Of a stretch of 64,000 bases of DNA, positions 1 to 11,146 are shown in pieces; within the stretch, counting starts at the first letter, position 1; each line of letters opens with the position of its first letter. The translations under genes and the position numbers were made by a program. The stretch is taken from the NCBI GenBank assembly GCA_029237695.1, contig CM055275.1, positions 87,594,433-87,658,432 on the forward strand, read 5' to 3'. The stretch comes from Conchocele bisecta (lineage: Eukaryota > Mollusca > Bivalvia > Lucinida > Thyasiridae). The notes under the pieces are model-generated. The model did no database searches. It saw only the letters and a program-made list of their open reading frames with translations, and was not told where the DNA came from.

Positions 1-329
1 TCATACATGTGCAGATCTCATTAGGGACACAATCTCATAGCTTGTCTCACACATGATATACAAGATTAATCATGCTAAACTACTCAATAGCACTTTGCAT
101 TTATCTTTTTGCATTTCAATAACAAATACATTTAACCATTACACCGCTATCTTATTTTTGTTGTTGTCTGCTGTTTATTTTCTATTTTCCATTTTTATCA
201 TCAAAAACATGACGGCACTTTAGAATAAATTACAACATGCTTCAATAACTTCAGAATGCACATATGAACTTGCCACTACAGAATGCACTTCAGAATCATT
301 TCCATTTCATTTCCTGGAATTAGAATAAT
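1..329. other. AT-rich stretch, nothing recognised
   Basis: I see no gene, RNA or clear repeat here. The sequence is AT-rich and non-coding in all frames. Confidence 0.5.
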
Positions 330-566
330 CTTACCTGGTGCCAGATCCATACCACACCAGTCACTTGGCGCCTTCCCCTATTAAAAAGTATTACCGGTAG
401 GATTACTCTTATAAGGGGTATAACCAGCTTCAACTGTCACATACAAAATGCCAAAGACGTATGTGAGGGCCAAGCCAGGTCTCCAGTCGGGATTCCGGTA
501 AGGGTGAACCCCGATCATTAAATTACCCTTCGCATGCTCCCACCTGCCACCCACCACTGATGGATG
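330..566 (-). repeat. Dispersed SINE-like repeat, truncated copy
   Basis: This segment shares long blocks with 31,296-31,588, including the phrase around 'ccaggtctccagtcgg' and the following 'ccccgatc.ttaaattaccc'. Shorter blocks are shared with 4,980-5,090, 31,080-31,200 and 38,300-38,580. In longer copies the family ends, on the minus strand, with a conserved tail reading into (AAAC)n, so the orientation is minus. This copy lacks that tail. It is a non-coding retroposon fragment by inference. Confidence 0.6.
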
Positions 567-1153
567 TACCCATAGGCATTCGGCGTGTTTCGGCTTTCAT
601 CGGTATAGCTATTTATATGAACAAGGCTTATAGCTTTGGTCGGCCACGGCCTCGTATCACAACAAATTCCGCGATTTTATTAACGCTAATGTAAATATTT
701 TGGCGGAATGTGCACATGTACATTTGAGAATTATTGTTATCTGGCTGAAATAGCATAATTAGAACATAATTATGCAAAGAATATCAAATTACAACTGGTT
801 TTCCTAGGTCGGACACGACCTCGCATCATAACAAATGAAATAATGTGTTTACGGCTCTAACGTCAATATTGTAGTGGCAAGTTCATATGTACATTTGAGA
901 ATTATCGTTATCCTGCAGAAATACATTAATACATAGAAAATTACAGTTTTAAATATGTTATTTTGTTACAATATGAGCTTGTGTCCGACCAGAAGTTGTA
1001 TACCTTATAATAAATACCAAAGCAAATGGCGTTATTTAATCGACAGCTCGAGGAAAGTATTTGTAATCATTGTAATGCATTCAGTATTACCAGCACCATT
1101 CAATTATAGCAGTACCGATGAAAGCCGAAACACGCCGAATGCCTGTGGATGTA
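567..1153. mobile_element. Short element with ~45-bp terminal inverted repeats
   Basis: The sequence at 567-618 is repeated in inverted orientation at about 1,100-1,153; both arms share the core 'aggcattcggcgtgtttcgg'. The interior contains a degenerate direct repeat of about 160 bp (about 641-760 and 801-930, each with 'gtacatttgagaattat'). There is no transposase. This is a MITE-like element by structure. I could not define a target duplication. Confidence 0.5.
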
Positions 1154-1176
1154 CCGTATTTATTATAATAGTAAAT

Positions 1177-1246
1177 ATGTTATTTTCACCTACAAAAGCC
1201 ATTTAAAACATTGTTTTAAATGGCTTTTGTATGTGAAAATAACATA
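1177..1246. repeat. 70-bp near-perfect palindrome
   Basis: The left arm 'atgttattttcacctacaaa' is mirrored by the right arm ending 'tgtgaaaataacat', with a very short loop around 'aaaacattgtttta'. It would form a long hairpin as RNA or cruciform DNA. It contains no coding sequence. Confidence 0.75.
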
Positions 1247-1799
1247 TGTTGATACTATTTTCCCCACACATTTCATAGCCCCAGGGGTATTAGAATAAAT
1301 ACGGCACATGCTGAATATATTGTGTTTTTTGTTGTTGTATATGCAGTATACAAATTTCTCATGCCATGATCAAATATGTAAATGTATAATTGTATCTTTG
1401 TTCTGTAAAGTATTGAGAAATAAAATATTGAATGACAAAAAAGAATAAATACGGTACCTCTCGACAACTTTTAACACAATGTATTTTGACCTTGAGCACA
1501 TGGATGCTCACAAATAAGTATATGAAGTTTCAAGCCAATCTGACTTATGGTATTAAAGAGAAATAGGTGGCCGAAAACATCAACACAATCTCTGATGTAC
1601 ATGGTGGGGGACAATATGTACCTCTCTTTTTTGAGGGTTGGGGGGGGGGGGGGGGGTGGGGTGGGGGTAGGGGGGTACATAATAAAGCAAATAACATCCT
1701 GAAACTAGAAATGGACGCTGTCGACAAGCGCATGTGTATCCCCCTCCCCAGATACACAAGTAGTTTGAAAAAAGGGTGTTCGAGTTATGCTCCGGAGAC
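1247..1799. other. Non-coding stretch with a poly-G tract
   Basis: No gene is seen. A G-rich run of about 37 bases at roughly 1,638-1,674 could form a G-quadruplex on the plus strand. Short open frames across it are low-complexity artefacts (polyglycine or polyproline). Confidence 0.5.
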
Positions 1800-2170
1800 A
1801 AAATCAGTGATGGAAAAACAAAGGGAGATAACTAAAAAATCAGTGATGTAAGAGTTGTCATTCTTGCGTGACACACTTTTACGGTCGTGGTCTATGCATG
1901 TGTGAAGTTTCATGAAAATATTCCAAAGGGTGGTCGAGTTATACTCCGGACAGGAAATCAGTGCGTGAAAACAAAAAAGGGAGATAACTCAAAAAATAGC
2001 TATGCAAGAGTTGTCATTCTTGTGCACAACACACCTTCGGTTCGTGGTCTAATTGAATGTGTGAAGTTTCATAAAAATGTTCCAAAGGGTGGTCGAGTTA
2101 TGGTCAATCAGTGCGTGAAACAAAAAAGGGAGATAACTCAAAAATTAGCTATGCAATAGTTGTTATTCGA

Positions 2171-2201
<31 letters not shown>

Positions 2202-2275
2202 TACGCGGATGCGGACGCGGACGCGACGCGCTGTCAAATTCATAGTATCCCCCGACGGAGTCCGGGGGATACAAT
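1800..2275 (+). repeat. Stem-loop-ended tandem-module repeat, copy 1
   Basis: Modules of about 150-170 bp recur. Each contains 'gggagataactcaaaaa', 'tgtgaagtttcatgaaaata' and 'ccaaagggtggtcgagtta'. They are followed by a GGACGC microsatellite (about 2,168-2,228) and a terminal stem-loop with arms 'gtatccccc' and 'gggggatac' (about 2,247-2,272). The same architecture recurs at 2,745-3,442. Reading frames through it are repeat artefacts. I infer a non-autonomous transposable element, possibly Helitron-related because of the terminal hairpin. Confidence 0.65.
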
Positions 2276-2744
2276 TACCTGTAAGTGGTCAGTGGTCAGT
2301 TGCACATGCTAGCACATGCACAGGTGAATAGTCTGTATATAGCACTTACGACCTTATGCTACTAGACAAAAATTGAAAAAGAATTTGAGAAAAAAAAATG
2401 AAAAAAAAAATTTGAAAAAATAGTTTAAAAATTAAAAATAATAATGCTTGCTACTGGAGCCCAGAATTTTTTTTAATAGTCCTATGTTTATCTACATATA
2501 TCTGCACAGGTCCACATACTGCCACAATATTTTCAACACAGTTTACGGAAATGTAATATCCAATGTAGTAATTTACCTGTATAAATTACCTGTGGTCAAG
2601 AGTGGTCAAGACTGGACATTTGCACATGCTAGCACATGCACAGGTGAATGGTTCTCCCAGTCTCTATTGTTCTCTCTACAGGCAAGGTGTACAGAGCACA
2701 CGAGAAAACGGGTCTTCATGCATTATTGTCCAGTTTGTAGAGTG
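2276..2744. repeat. Dispersed repeat shared with 28.0-29.4 kb
   Basis: The phrase 'tatatagcacttacgac' followed by 'atgctactagacaaaaa' and A-rich tracts also occurs at about 28,030. The later part ('gctactggagcc', 'cacaggtcca', 'tttacggaaatgtaat') recurs at about 29,135-29,265. This indicates two copies of one longer non-coding element. Confidence 0.6.
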
Positions 2745-3442
2745 CGCAAAACAAAAAAGGGAGATAACTCAAATATTAGCTAGCCAATAGTTGTAATTCT
2801 TGTGCGCGACACACCTCCGGGTCGTGGTCTATGCATGTGTGAAGTTTCATGAAAATATTCCAAAGGGTGGTCGAGTTATGCTCCGGACAGGAAATCAGTG
2901 CGCGAAAACAAAAAAGGGAGATAACTCAAAAATTAGCTATGCAAGAGTTGTCATTCTTGTGCACGACACACCTTCGTTTCGTGGTCTAATTGAATGTGTG
3001 AAGTTTCATAAACATATTCCAAAGGGTGGTCGAGTTATGGTCAATCAGTGTGCGAAACAAAAAAGGGAGATAACTAAACAATTAGCTATGCAAGAGTTGT
3101 CATTCTTATGCGCGACACACCTTCTGGTCGTGGTCTATGCATGTGTGAAGTTTCATGAAAATATTCCAAAGGGTGGTCGAGTTTTGCTCCGGACACGAAA
3201 TCAGTGCGCAAAACAAAAAAAGTGAGATATCTAAAAAATTAGCTATGCAAGAGTTGTCATTCTTGTTCGCGACACACCTTCGGGTCATGGTCTATGCATG
3301 TGTGAAGTTTCATGAAAATATTCCAAAGGGTGTTCGAGTTATGCTCCGGACAAGAAGTGTCTGCGGCGGACGCGGACGCGGACGCGGACGCGGCCCGCTG
3401 TCAAATCCATAGTATCACCCGACGGAGTCCGGGGGATACAAT
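2745..3442 (+). repeat. Stem-loop-ended tandem-module repeat, copy 2
   Basis: Four modules of about 150-170 bp match those at 1,800-2,160. They are followed by a GGACGC run (about 3,363-3,394) and the same terminal stem-loop (arms near 3,411 and 3,437, one mismatch). The open frames here come from the repeat period and show no protein-like composition. Confidence 0.65.
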
Positions 3443-4080
3443 TAATACGAGACATATTGAAATCATAAAAAATAAAACCATTTTGTATGAAAATCTTCTA
3501 CAAACGTCATTTCTAGGACCTACAATATTGTTTTCATACATGATATCCAAAATGGACATTTTCAATACAGAGCTCATGTGGAATAAAATGCAACAGAACT
3601 ATTTTCAGGCGAAACATAATTCAGTGCACCTTTAACAAGATAAACTGAGAATTTAAAACACATGTAAAATGGACGGTTATTTAACCACAGGGCCTAGGAC
3701 CATGAAAATGGCCCATTCAAAAAAAAAATGAATGGGGCCATTTTCAAGGTTCTAGGTCTGAGTTTTTCACCTGTGTTATATAAAACCACACGACTGTTGT
3801 TAATAAAGCAAGCACTATGACCAGCATATAACTGCTTTATGTGTATAAAAGATAGTAAAATACATGGATATACAATAATGTGAATGGACGGATATGGAAT
3901 GATTGAGATTCAGCAACACGCGGTACCAGTTTTAGAAAGTGGACAATATAATATAATGACCGACTGTAACATGGACTGATCAACACCGGTTATTCATACA
4001 TTGTATGCTGTTAACAATTTGGGGCCAGATCTTACACAATTTGGCGTACCTTAATAACCCGAAATATTCAAAGACAATTG
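3443..4080. other. Non-coding stretch with a ~75-bp hairpin
   Basis: At about 3,690-3,767 the phrase 'cctaggaccatgaaaatgg' is mirrored by 'ccattttcaaggttctagg', with an A-rich centre. Nothing else is recognised. Confidence 0.5.
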
Positions 4081-4350
4081 TTTTTGGAAACACACATTAG
4101 TCTATGGTTTCTCACAGCAAGGAATACCCAAATATTTACTCTTAGAATAGTTGTAAATGTTTATCACAATAACAATGTGTTTGGATACAATTTGTTTTGG
4201 GAAACCCACAGCGGAGAATGTCCAAATATTTACAGTTAGAATAGTTGTAAATGTTTATGACAATAACAATGTATTTGGATACAATTTGTTTATTTTATAG
4301 GGGTTTCCCTCAACAAATGGTTTTCAAATATTTAGGGTTACTATGGTAAA
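4081..4350. repeat. Tandem repeat, ~110-bp unit, two copies
   Basis: The blocks 'agaatagttgtaaatgttta' and 'caataacaatgt.tttggat' are repeated about 110 bp apart (about 4,145 and 4,240). Both are followed by 'acaatttgttt' and a CAAATATTT motif. Non-coding. Confidence 0.55.
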
Positions 4351-4372
4351 TTATAATTGGCTTGCTCACCTG

Positions 4373-4613
4373 GGGCCCGTTTCACTTTTAAAGCTACTTA
4401 CAACAAAAATGTTTGTAAGTGCAAAATTATGATAGTCTGTAAATTTCACATTAACAGTGTTTTCTTGTAAACAAGTATTGGATTTACATTTATTGAGCAT
4501 AGGCTGCATATGCCTATGCTCAATAAATGTAAATCCATCAATTGAAATTTACAGACGATCCTAAATTTTCACTTATGAACATTTTAGTTGTACAAAGTTT
4601 AGTGAAACGGACC
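4373..4613. mobile_element. Palindromic MITE-like element
   Basis: The ends are inverted ('cccgtttcact' on the left, 'agtgaaacgg' on the right). The inner arms 'ctgtaaatttcac' and 'gaaatttacag' are also inverted. The centre (about 4,478-4,538) is a near-perfect palindrome built on 'ggatttacatttattgagca'. There is no coding sequence. The structure is typical of a foldback MITE. Confidence 0.65.
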
Positions 4614-4792
4614 CCTGTATTGTAGTAGGTCACTTGTTTGTTTAATGAATGATTCACAGACCGAATGATGAACGCTGTAGATGCTGATCAAAATGGTAGC
4701 AACAGCAATAAGCCCGATTTTGCCACATCATGGTCCGACATAAACATTGAGCAAACAACAAATATACCGGTAAACAAATAAATATAGGAAGT

Positions 4793-5200
4793 ATGTTTGT
4801 TTGTTTGTTTGTTGGGGTTTAACGTCCTATCAACAGCTAAGGTCATTTAAGGCCGGGTCAATGGGTTTAGTACTAACTCCCATATATTACCTGTACAAGT
4901 ACATGTACATATTCAAGTACATGTATAAATGGGGGGAAATCCCAAAATCAGAACTGAATAACAACACTATATATTCAGCCCTGAAATCAGAATAATCCTG
5001 ATCTCATGCCAGGTCCTCGCCACACCAGAATCACCTGGCCCCTCCCAAAAACAGTAGGATCAGTAATAATCTGGACTACTTTTATAATGGAGGAAGTATG
5101 TAACAGTGATACTAGATGTTCCTCAAAGCACGGGCGATTAAAGTCCCCTCTCCACATCCAGAGCCCCGCCCCCCCCACCCCCACCCCTATACATATATAT
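4793..5200 (-). repeat. SINE-like dispersed repeat with (AAAC)n tail
   Basis: On the minus strand the element runs through 'ggaggggccaggtgattc', 'gcgaggacctggcat' and 'tgatttcagggctgaatat', and ends with the conserved block 'gctgttgataggacgttaaa' followed by (AAAC)n. Related copies occur at 30,953, 38,218, 40,310 and (opposite strand) 41,460. The tail and conserved 3' block are the style of molluscan SINEs. Family assignment is inference. Confidence 0.6.
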
Positions 5201-5554
5201 TTAAAGGCTGGTAAGCTGTTTGCATACTATTGAAAAAAACCCGCTACAAACATCGATATTTCGGTCAATTCTACCCGCATTGTGATGATTCTGGTGACAT
5301 ATTAACTACAAAGTGTTCAACTTTGTTCGTACATGGGTCATATAGACGTCTTCATATAATAACCTTACCAAATCTGCGAGAATTTAGCAGGTGTACTTTA
5401 AGTTGTGATCGGCATGAAAACCAACTACTTCCGGTGACCGAATGTGACTATACGTAGTACATGTATAGTCGGACCAGATGGATTTATCTAAAGGGGGTAT
5501 GTGGGTGGGGAGTTCATTCGCCTGTGCTCGAAGTGAAAGCAGTCATATGTGGCC
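5201..5554. other. No recognised feature
   Basis: Short open frames only. I see no conserved protein motif and no repeat shared with the rest of the window. Confidence 0.45.
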
Positions 5555-6035
5555 GAGACTGGAGAAATGGGATTAGGATATGCACTAATTGCGATACCAT
5601 CAATGAACTAGATTGGTCAGTAAGCGAGGCTTACGGAATACCCCCCGCGTGGGCCCAGGAATATGTAAAAAAAAATGAAAATATGTCAAAATCTAAATAT
5701 GTAAATATGTGTGGGCTTGTGACCTTGACTGTGAGCTTAGAGGGGGTGGCACAAACGTGAATTACATGGATGTGTGAAATATTAGGCATTTTACATGAAG
5801 GAATTAGACGTTACAACAATATTTCTCTGATGTTAAGCTTAGTGACGGACGGATGCACGGACGGACGGACGGCAAGACAACCTGACTCCAGTATACCCCC
5901 CCCCCCCACAACTAACCATGAATATAGAATGTTATCAAGCTACAGGAGTGTGCTATTTGATCTGGAGCTACACTGGTCACAAATCCATCCCATAAGCCCC
6001 ATTTCTCCAGTGACAGCCACATATATAGACGGAGC
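5555..6035. repeat. Hairpin repeat family, copy A (diverged)
   Basis: The left arm 'gactggagaaatggg' (about 5,561) is inverted relative to 'cccatttctccagt' (about 5,997), which follows 'cactggtcacaaatcc'. The same paired arms occur at 40,714-40,945 and 48,345-48,482. A GGAC microsatellite lies at about 5,845-5,872. Non-coding. Confidence 0.5.
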
Positions 6036-6262
6036 CGAAACAAGCACTGTAGTTGAATATGTGGAATAACCCACAGGCCGGGGCATGAATAACAAGAATT
6101 CCGCCACGGAAGCGGTATCGCGCCTGGCATTTGACCGTGTTGTGAAAAAACAATAACTTTATAACGTATTTGCCTTACAAAAAAAACTGACGACGCGGAC
6201 GACGATGACGTAGAAAGCGCTGACTATAGTCGCGCCTCTGCTAAAGCAGGTGCGACAAAAAA
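6036..6262 (+). repeat. Remnant of a stem-loop-ended repeat
   Basis: A GAC-rich microsatellite (about 6,189-6,210) is followed by a terminal stem-loop: 'tcgcgcct' pairs imperfectly with 'aggtgcga' around 'ctgctaaagcag' (about 6,229-6,255). The layout is that of the 1.8-3.4 kb and 28-29.7 kb repeats, but the sequence differs. Confidence 0.45.
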
Positions 6263-6644
6263 TCAGAAAGTTTGAGCATCTACACACTGGAAGGAAGATA
6301 CGTGTTCCCTCGAATTAACAATTCGATCCCACGATATAACACGGGAACAAATTGTAATTTCGTGGGAAAGCATGGTTAAGTACCAACTATACATCCATTA
6401 AGGTTATTCCAAATATCCACAAAACTTATTGATTACTAAACATGTTTTGAACATATACACGGATCAATGAATGGATGAACATGATGAAGATTATAAAACA
6501 TTTTGCGACATTTGAAGCACATTTGTTGTAAGTGTCTTCTGTTGTATCCGTGCTAAAGTATACAGAACACATGTGATGACCGGATAAAGCTTTGAGCAGC
6601 CATGCTCAGCAATAAAACTTATTGGAGGCATAAAACTCTGAGTA
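6263..6644. other. Spacer left of the retrotransposon array
   Basis: No gene or repeat is recognised. The last bases before the array are part of the CGTAC target site duplicated at its far end. Confidence 0.5.
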
Positions 6645-6649
6645 CGTAC
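6645..6649. repeat. 5-bp target-site duplication (left), CGTAC
   Basis: CGTAC sits directly before the first LTR's TG and directly after the third LTR's CA (23,012-23,016). Five bases fits Ty3/Gypsy integration. One pair flanking three LTRs indicates a single insertion. Confidence 0.75.
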
Positions 6650-9192
6650 TGTCGCGTGACACGTGCATTCTTGTACATTCCGGATTTCCGTATAATTGTA
6701 TATTTGTGATGTGTGGTACTGTGTTGTATTGTTGTGCGTACTATTGATTTCACATACCTGTGATTCCACATACCTGTGATTTCACACACCTGTGATTTTT
6801 GCATACCTGTGATTTAGCATGTACATTTGCCATGTACAATGTGCGTGTAATAACGGGGCTTATGTTGTATTGGTGGAAATACGTTTAGGCGTGTCCTTTT
6901 TGCGGATTTTAATACACGTCCATTTTGTGAGCAATGTTTTACTGATGTCACGCCATATTTGCCACAGACTATGCATGTGTGTGGTAGAGAACTCGTTGAC
7001 GGCGTGTGCTGGTTTCGCTAGGGAAAAGACCCCTTTTAGTATTATGGATGTCCACTATCCGTGCCGGCCGAGTTTGTCCGCGTGTCAGTTGTTCACCAGA
7101 TAAGGGACCTTCTGTAGGTAAAGTCAGTATATAGCGCAGACCACCATACCACTGCCCTGCCCTGTTATGTATGCTACGGTTTGTGTTTGTTTCAGCATAG
7201 CCTGGTACTGGCCCACACGGATATATCAGATCCCATACTGGTGATGCTTTGTGTCGTGATATTTCCGTAAATGACCACGATATTTGAGTTTAGTATGTGT
7301 CTACACTCTCATTTGAGTGTACAGCCCGTAGGACCGATATGGAGGGGTTTGGCGGGGCCAAAAAAGCGACCTTCGCATGTCGAGACCAGTCGAGTAGATT
7401 TCGGATTATGAGATCTGGGTCTATAGTGTGCAGATTTATGGTAGTGTGGGATATACCATGTTGGATGGTATTTATTCCGCGAGGGCTGTACACTAGTTTT
7501 GGTTGAATTTATGGCGTGGGAACATATATATGCCAAATATAACCCACGGGTGAAATGGCAAAAGCCATGGTTTTGTTTTGTAATATTTATGTGAGATGTC
7601 GAACGAGGGGTAGGCATATTCATTATTCCGTGCGTAGTTTCACTGGTGCGTATATAAGCGATGTCTCGCTATGTGTTGGTGGGACACTACTTTCTGGTAA
7701 CAGAAGAATAGTACTGTATTCACCAGTGACACGGAGGATTTTGGTATGTACCTACAACATTTTATTTCAGCTGTGATTTGCCGTTGTTCGATTTCCGTTT
7801 TAGTCCGTTGTGCATCCTGTCTGTCTGTCTGTGCGTATTCGTCCAGTAATTGGAGACACATTTCATTTTTGTAGCCTCTTGAGATCGCTCCAGCGAGCCA
7901 CATTGGACGTTTTGGTCCACTCGTTGAGGGCAGACCCCAGTCAGTGCAGAGTACCAGGTCGTCCGAGTGTCCGTACGTCTGTCTGGCGCAGTGTGTGTAG
8001 CAGCTCCGGGTACAGGCCTGTATAGAGCAGTGTGTGATTGCTACATCGCGTTTCAGCTGAACAGTCACAGCCATAGATTAGTGAAGTGAAACGCCATACA
8101 CACATATCATATCATTATACTACCACCGAGTTGAATGTCACCTAAGTGAAACTTTTCCCGGCGTATTTGCCAACGTGATAATCGCCATTTGTATTATATC
8201 GGAACTTTACATCCGGTCTACCACTTCCGGTATTACAACCCATTGATTCACCATGGATACTTTACATCCGGTCCACCACATCCAGGTTGCTACTGTCGAG
8301 TGATACCATAGGAACTTTACATCAGGTCCACCATTTCCGGAAATAATACTACCTTTGGAACTTTACTTTCGGTACCAGCTTCCGGAACATTATCGTTATT
8401 GACTATCATGTGATGTAACCACATCCGGCTTTGACTTATGACATTCAGACTTTGGAAATACATTGCATAGGCAATACATATGTATACTTTGATAGTGTAT
8501 GGTAATACTCCTATCATGACATATCATGGCTAAGGGATTGTAGTAAGACTACATATATTGTTTATGGATTAATCCACTTGAAGTTGGATAATAGCCATAT
8601 TGGTGACTAGACCTCATACTGCGGGTGAAGCAGACCTTGGGACCTTGATACTCAGAGGTTACCACTATCTATTGAGATACGCCAGTACTGGGGTAGCTCA
8701 GATGATTCTCATTTGTCCTCCAATGTTTCGTTCTGCCATGTTGTACTTGTATGTTATTTCACTTTGATTAACAATCATCAAAGTACGTGTGCATTCATAC
8801 TATTGTCCACTACGGGACCATTGAGATACCACATACTGAGTTTATTCGTCTATAGCTTTTAAGTTGCGTTAAAGTATAACAGTCAATTGGCTTACAACCT
8901 TGTAATTGAATAGTATCATGCACCGTACAGTGATGTTCCCATATCAATGTATCATGTATTCCTGTGTGTTCCCCATGTCATATTGTGTACATTATAAGTG
9001 ATTACGTGACTACGTGTACTTTTCTACTCTAGCCTATCCCTTACACTTCAACTGCATTGTTACCACTTTTCGTTCGTCAGATCAAGCTAGATTGGCCATT
9101 ACGTCATAACAATTGAAGTATACTTGGTTCATATGATAATAGGGGAGACAATTTGTCTCGATCATTCCTGACCTTGGTAATGACCTTAGACA
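6650..9192 (+). repeat. LTR 1 (2,543 bp)
   Basis: It starts TGTCGCG and ends AGACA, next to a primer binding site. It matches 13,564-16,105 and 20,484-23,011 along its whole length with scattered substitutions and indels. Internal repeats include four copies of a 16-19-bp motif 'cacatacctgtgat' (about 6,750-6,812) and four diverged copies of a motif 'ggaactttacatccggt' with 'ccaccacttccgg' (about 8,201-8,385). A TATATAAG box at 7,651-7,658 is a candidate core promoter. At 2.5 kb the LTR is long for a Gypsy element. Open frames inside it are not conserved proteins. Confidence 0.9.
7651..7658 (+). promoter_or_regulatory. Candidate LTR TATA box
   Basis: TATATAAG lies about 1.0 kb into LTR 1, in a GC-containing context, and is conserved at the matching positions of LTR 2 (about 14,566) and LTR 3 (about 21,470). 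A second weaker candidate, 'gtatatagcgc', lies at about 7,128. No transcription start can be proven. Confidence 0.35.
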
Positions 9193-9193
9193 A

Positions 9194-9210
9194 TGGTGTC
9201 AGAAGTGGGG
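9194..9210 (+). other. Primer binding site, copy 1 (tRNA-Leu type)
   Basis: TGGTGTCAGAAGTGGGG starts one base after LTR 1. It is complementary to a tRNA 3' end carrying CCA and resembles animal leucine tRNA acceptor ends (established knowledge). It is repeated at 16,107-16,123 after LTR 2. Confidence 0.7.
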
Positions 9211-9863
9211 TTTGTTTCCTCTTTTATAATCAGTTTCTTCAAAACAGTTGAAGTAAGGAGGCTAGAATAGCTGTACCCCTAGTGTCGTCAAAATTCAATC
9301 TTGTATTTGTTTGCCTTGGGAGTTAAGGTAAGATGCCCTCCAACACTTAGGCACTAATACATCACCACATACATGATTTGACTACCTAGGTACAGAAGTA
9401 TAGAGTTGAGATGATTTTGTGAGATAGTCGATGTAAGGGTCATTGTAACTTTCGATTTGTTGAACAGTACCTCCCTGTGATGATGGCACAGCGGGTGGTC
9501 TAGGTTATCATTAGATACTTCTACATCTGAGGCGAGATTACTACCACTATTACATTGTGTATGAACAATACTATATCCTGCCAGGTGTCTATAACCAGTC
9601 CCCAATATTTGTGTCCAGTACCATAGAGGGGGAATTGTAAATATACCATTACATTAGACCATACATATACCGGATTGACTTACCCGAATTGAGAAACTTA
9701 TACCGTCGTTAGGAGTAGAGACCGGATTGATTTACCTTAACCTTATAGACGTGAAGCAAGAGACTCGCACATATCACCACCAAGTGATTTGAGTGCTAGA
9801 GACCTTGTGTACCGTCGGGTAAAGCGTGTAAATCGATAATCCGGAGTTGAGTTGAGAGTGAGA

Positions 9864-11146
9864 ATGTCGTCAATTAAGGAGCTAATGGAGATAGGCAAAA
9901 GCTTAGGGCTAGCAGATTCAGAGTTAAGGGCCTTTGTAAAAGAAGAGCAGGAGAGAGAAAGACAGGAAAGACTAGAGGCTAGGCAGGCTGAGAAAGATAG
10001 GTTAGATGCTGAGCGGTTGGCTAAAGAGGTTGAGCGACAGATGGAGAAATATAGGTTAGATGCTGAGCAGTTGGCTAAGGAGGTTCAGCGACAGGCTGAG
10101 AAAGATAGGTTAGATGCTGAGCAGTTAGCTAAGGAGGTTGAGCGACAGGCTGAGAAAGATAAGTTAGCAGGTGAGCGACAGATGGAGAAAGATAGGTTAA
10201 ATGCTGAGCAGTTAGCTAAGGAAGTTGAGCGACAGATGGGGAAAGATAGATTAGATGCCAATGAAGCACAGTTTGCTCTAGAATTCAAATTGCGAGAACT
10301 CGACACTAAGCACCAGATATAAATGGCAAAAGTAGAAAGGGGAGAAGTAGTAGATGAAGAGAGACATGATAGGGTCTATGGCAGAGCATTCGGTCCGAAG
10401 CTGCCACATTTTGATCAGAATAATGACAACATGGATAGCTACTTAGCTAGATTTGAGTGGTACGCAGCAATTCAAAGGTGGGGGTGGGGGAGAGAAAGGT
10501 GGTCACTACACTTGAGTGCTTTATTGAAGGGCAAGGCATTAGATGTATATTCTAGACTACCTATTGATGATGCTCTTGACTATGATAAGTTGAAATCCGC
10601 ATTGTTGAAATGTTTTTGATCTAACGGAAGATGGGTTCAGACGCATGTTCAAAAACACCAAACCTGATCACAGTGAATCATTTGTGCAATATGTCAGTCG
10701 GTCAAAGAACTATTTAGATAGATGGTTTGAGTTAGGTAAGGTGAATAGAACATATGAAGGAGTACTAGACTACATGATCAGAGATCAGATGTTAAGTATA
10801 TGCAGTCGTGAGCTCTATTTATTTCTCAAAGAGAAAACATTTGACTTAATAGATGAGATGGCGGTTCAGGCAGATTACTTTGCAGAAGCTAGAGGAGGTA
10901 GCAAGTATGTAGTTCAGAGGAACAGTACTAGCAACAGAAATGAGTACAGGTCAGTAGATAACCAGAGGCGCAAGGTAAGTAGAGTGCAGATAATCGATCC
11001 AGAGATAGGAGTCGAGATAGGGACAGGTATCAGGTAGGGGTAGCTATGATAGAAGCCCGAGTAGAGGTAGTTATGGCAAAAGTACCAGCAGGAACGGCTA
11101 CGATAGGCATCGCGGGACATGTTACCATTGTGGCAAAGAAGGTCAC
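9864..11146 (+). pseudogene. gag: Gag, copy 1 (broken)
   Basis: The frame opens at ATG 9,864 with an N-terminal long coiled coil: about seven imperfect repeats rich in E, R, K and Q with the core 'RLDAEQLAKEVERQ'. A capsid-like segment follows (10,380-10,920: 'WSLHLSALLKGKAL', 'LTEDGFRRMF', 'ESFVQYVSRSKNYLDRW'), typical of Retrotrans_gag proteins. A CCHC knuckle (C-x2-C-x4-H-x4-C, about 11,117-11,160) and an RG-rich tail finish it. Breaks: a TAA at 10,320-10,322 absent from copy 2, a 1-base insertion near 10,617 and a frameshift near 11,030. A G-rich expansion near 10,480 is also copy-specific. Gag would form the retroelement particle; this copy cannot make a complete one. Confidence 0.85.

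Noticed and set aside
7640..8074. 144-codon minus-strand frame in LTR 1
   Set aside because: Present in altered, interrupted forms in LTRs 2 and 3; no protein family features, so treated as LTR sequence.
10085..10306. Minus-strand Ser/Cys-rich frames opposite the Gag repeats (also 16,657-17,220)
   Set aside because: Shadows of the Gag coiled-coil repeats on the other strand.
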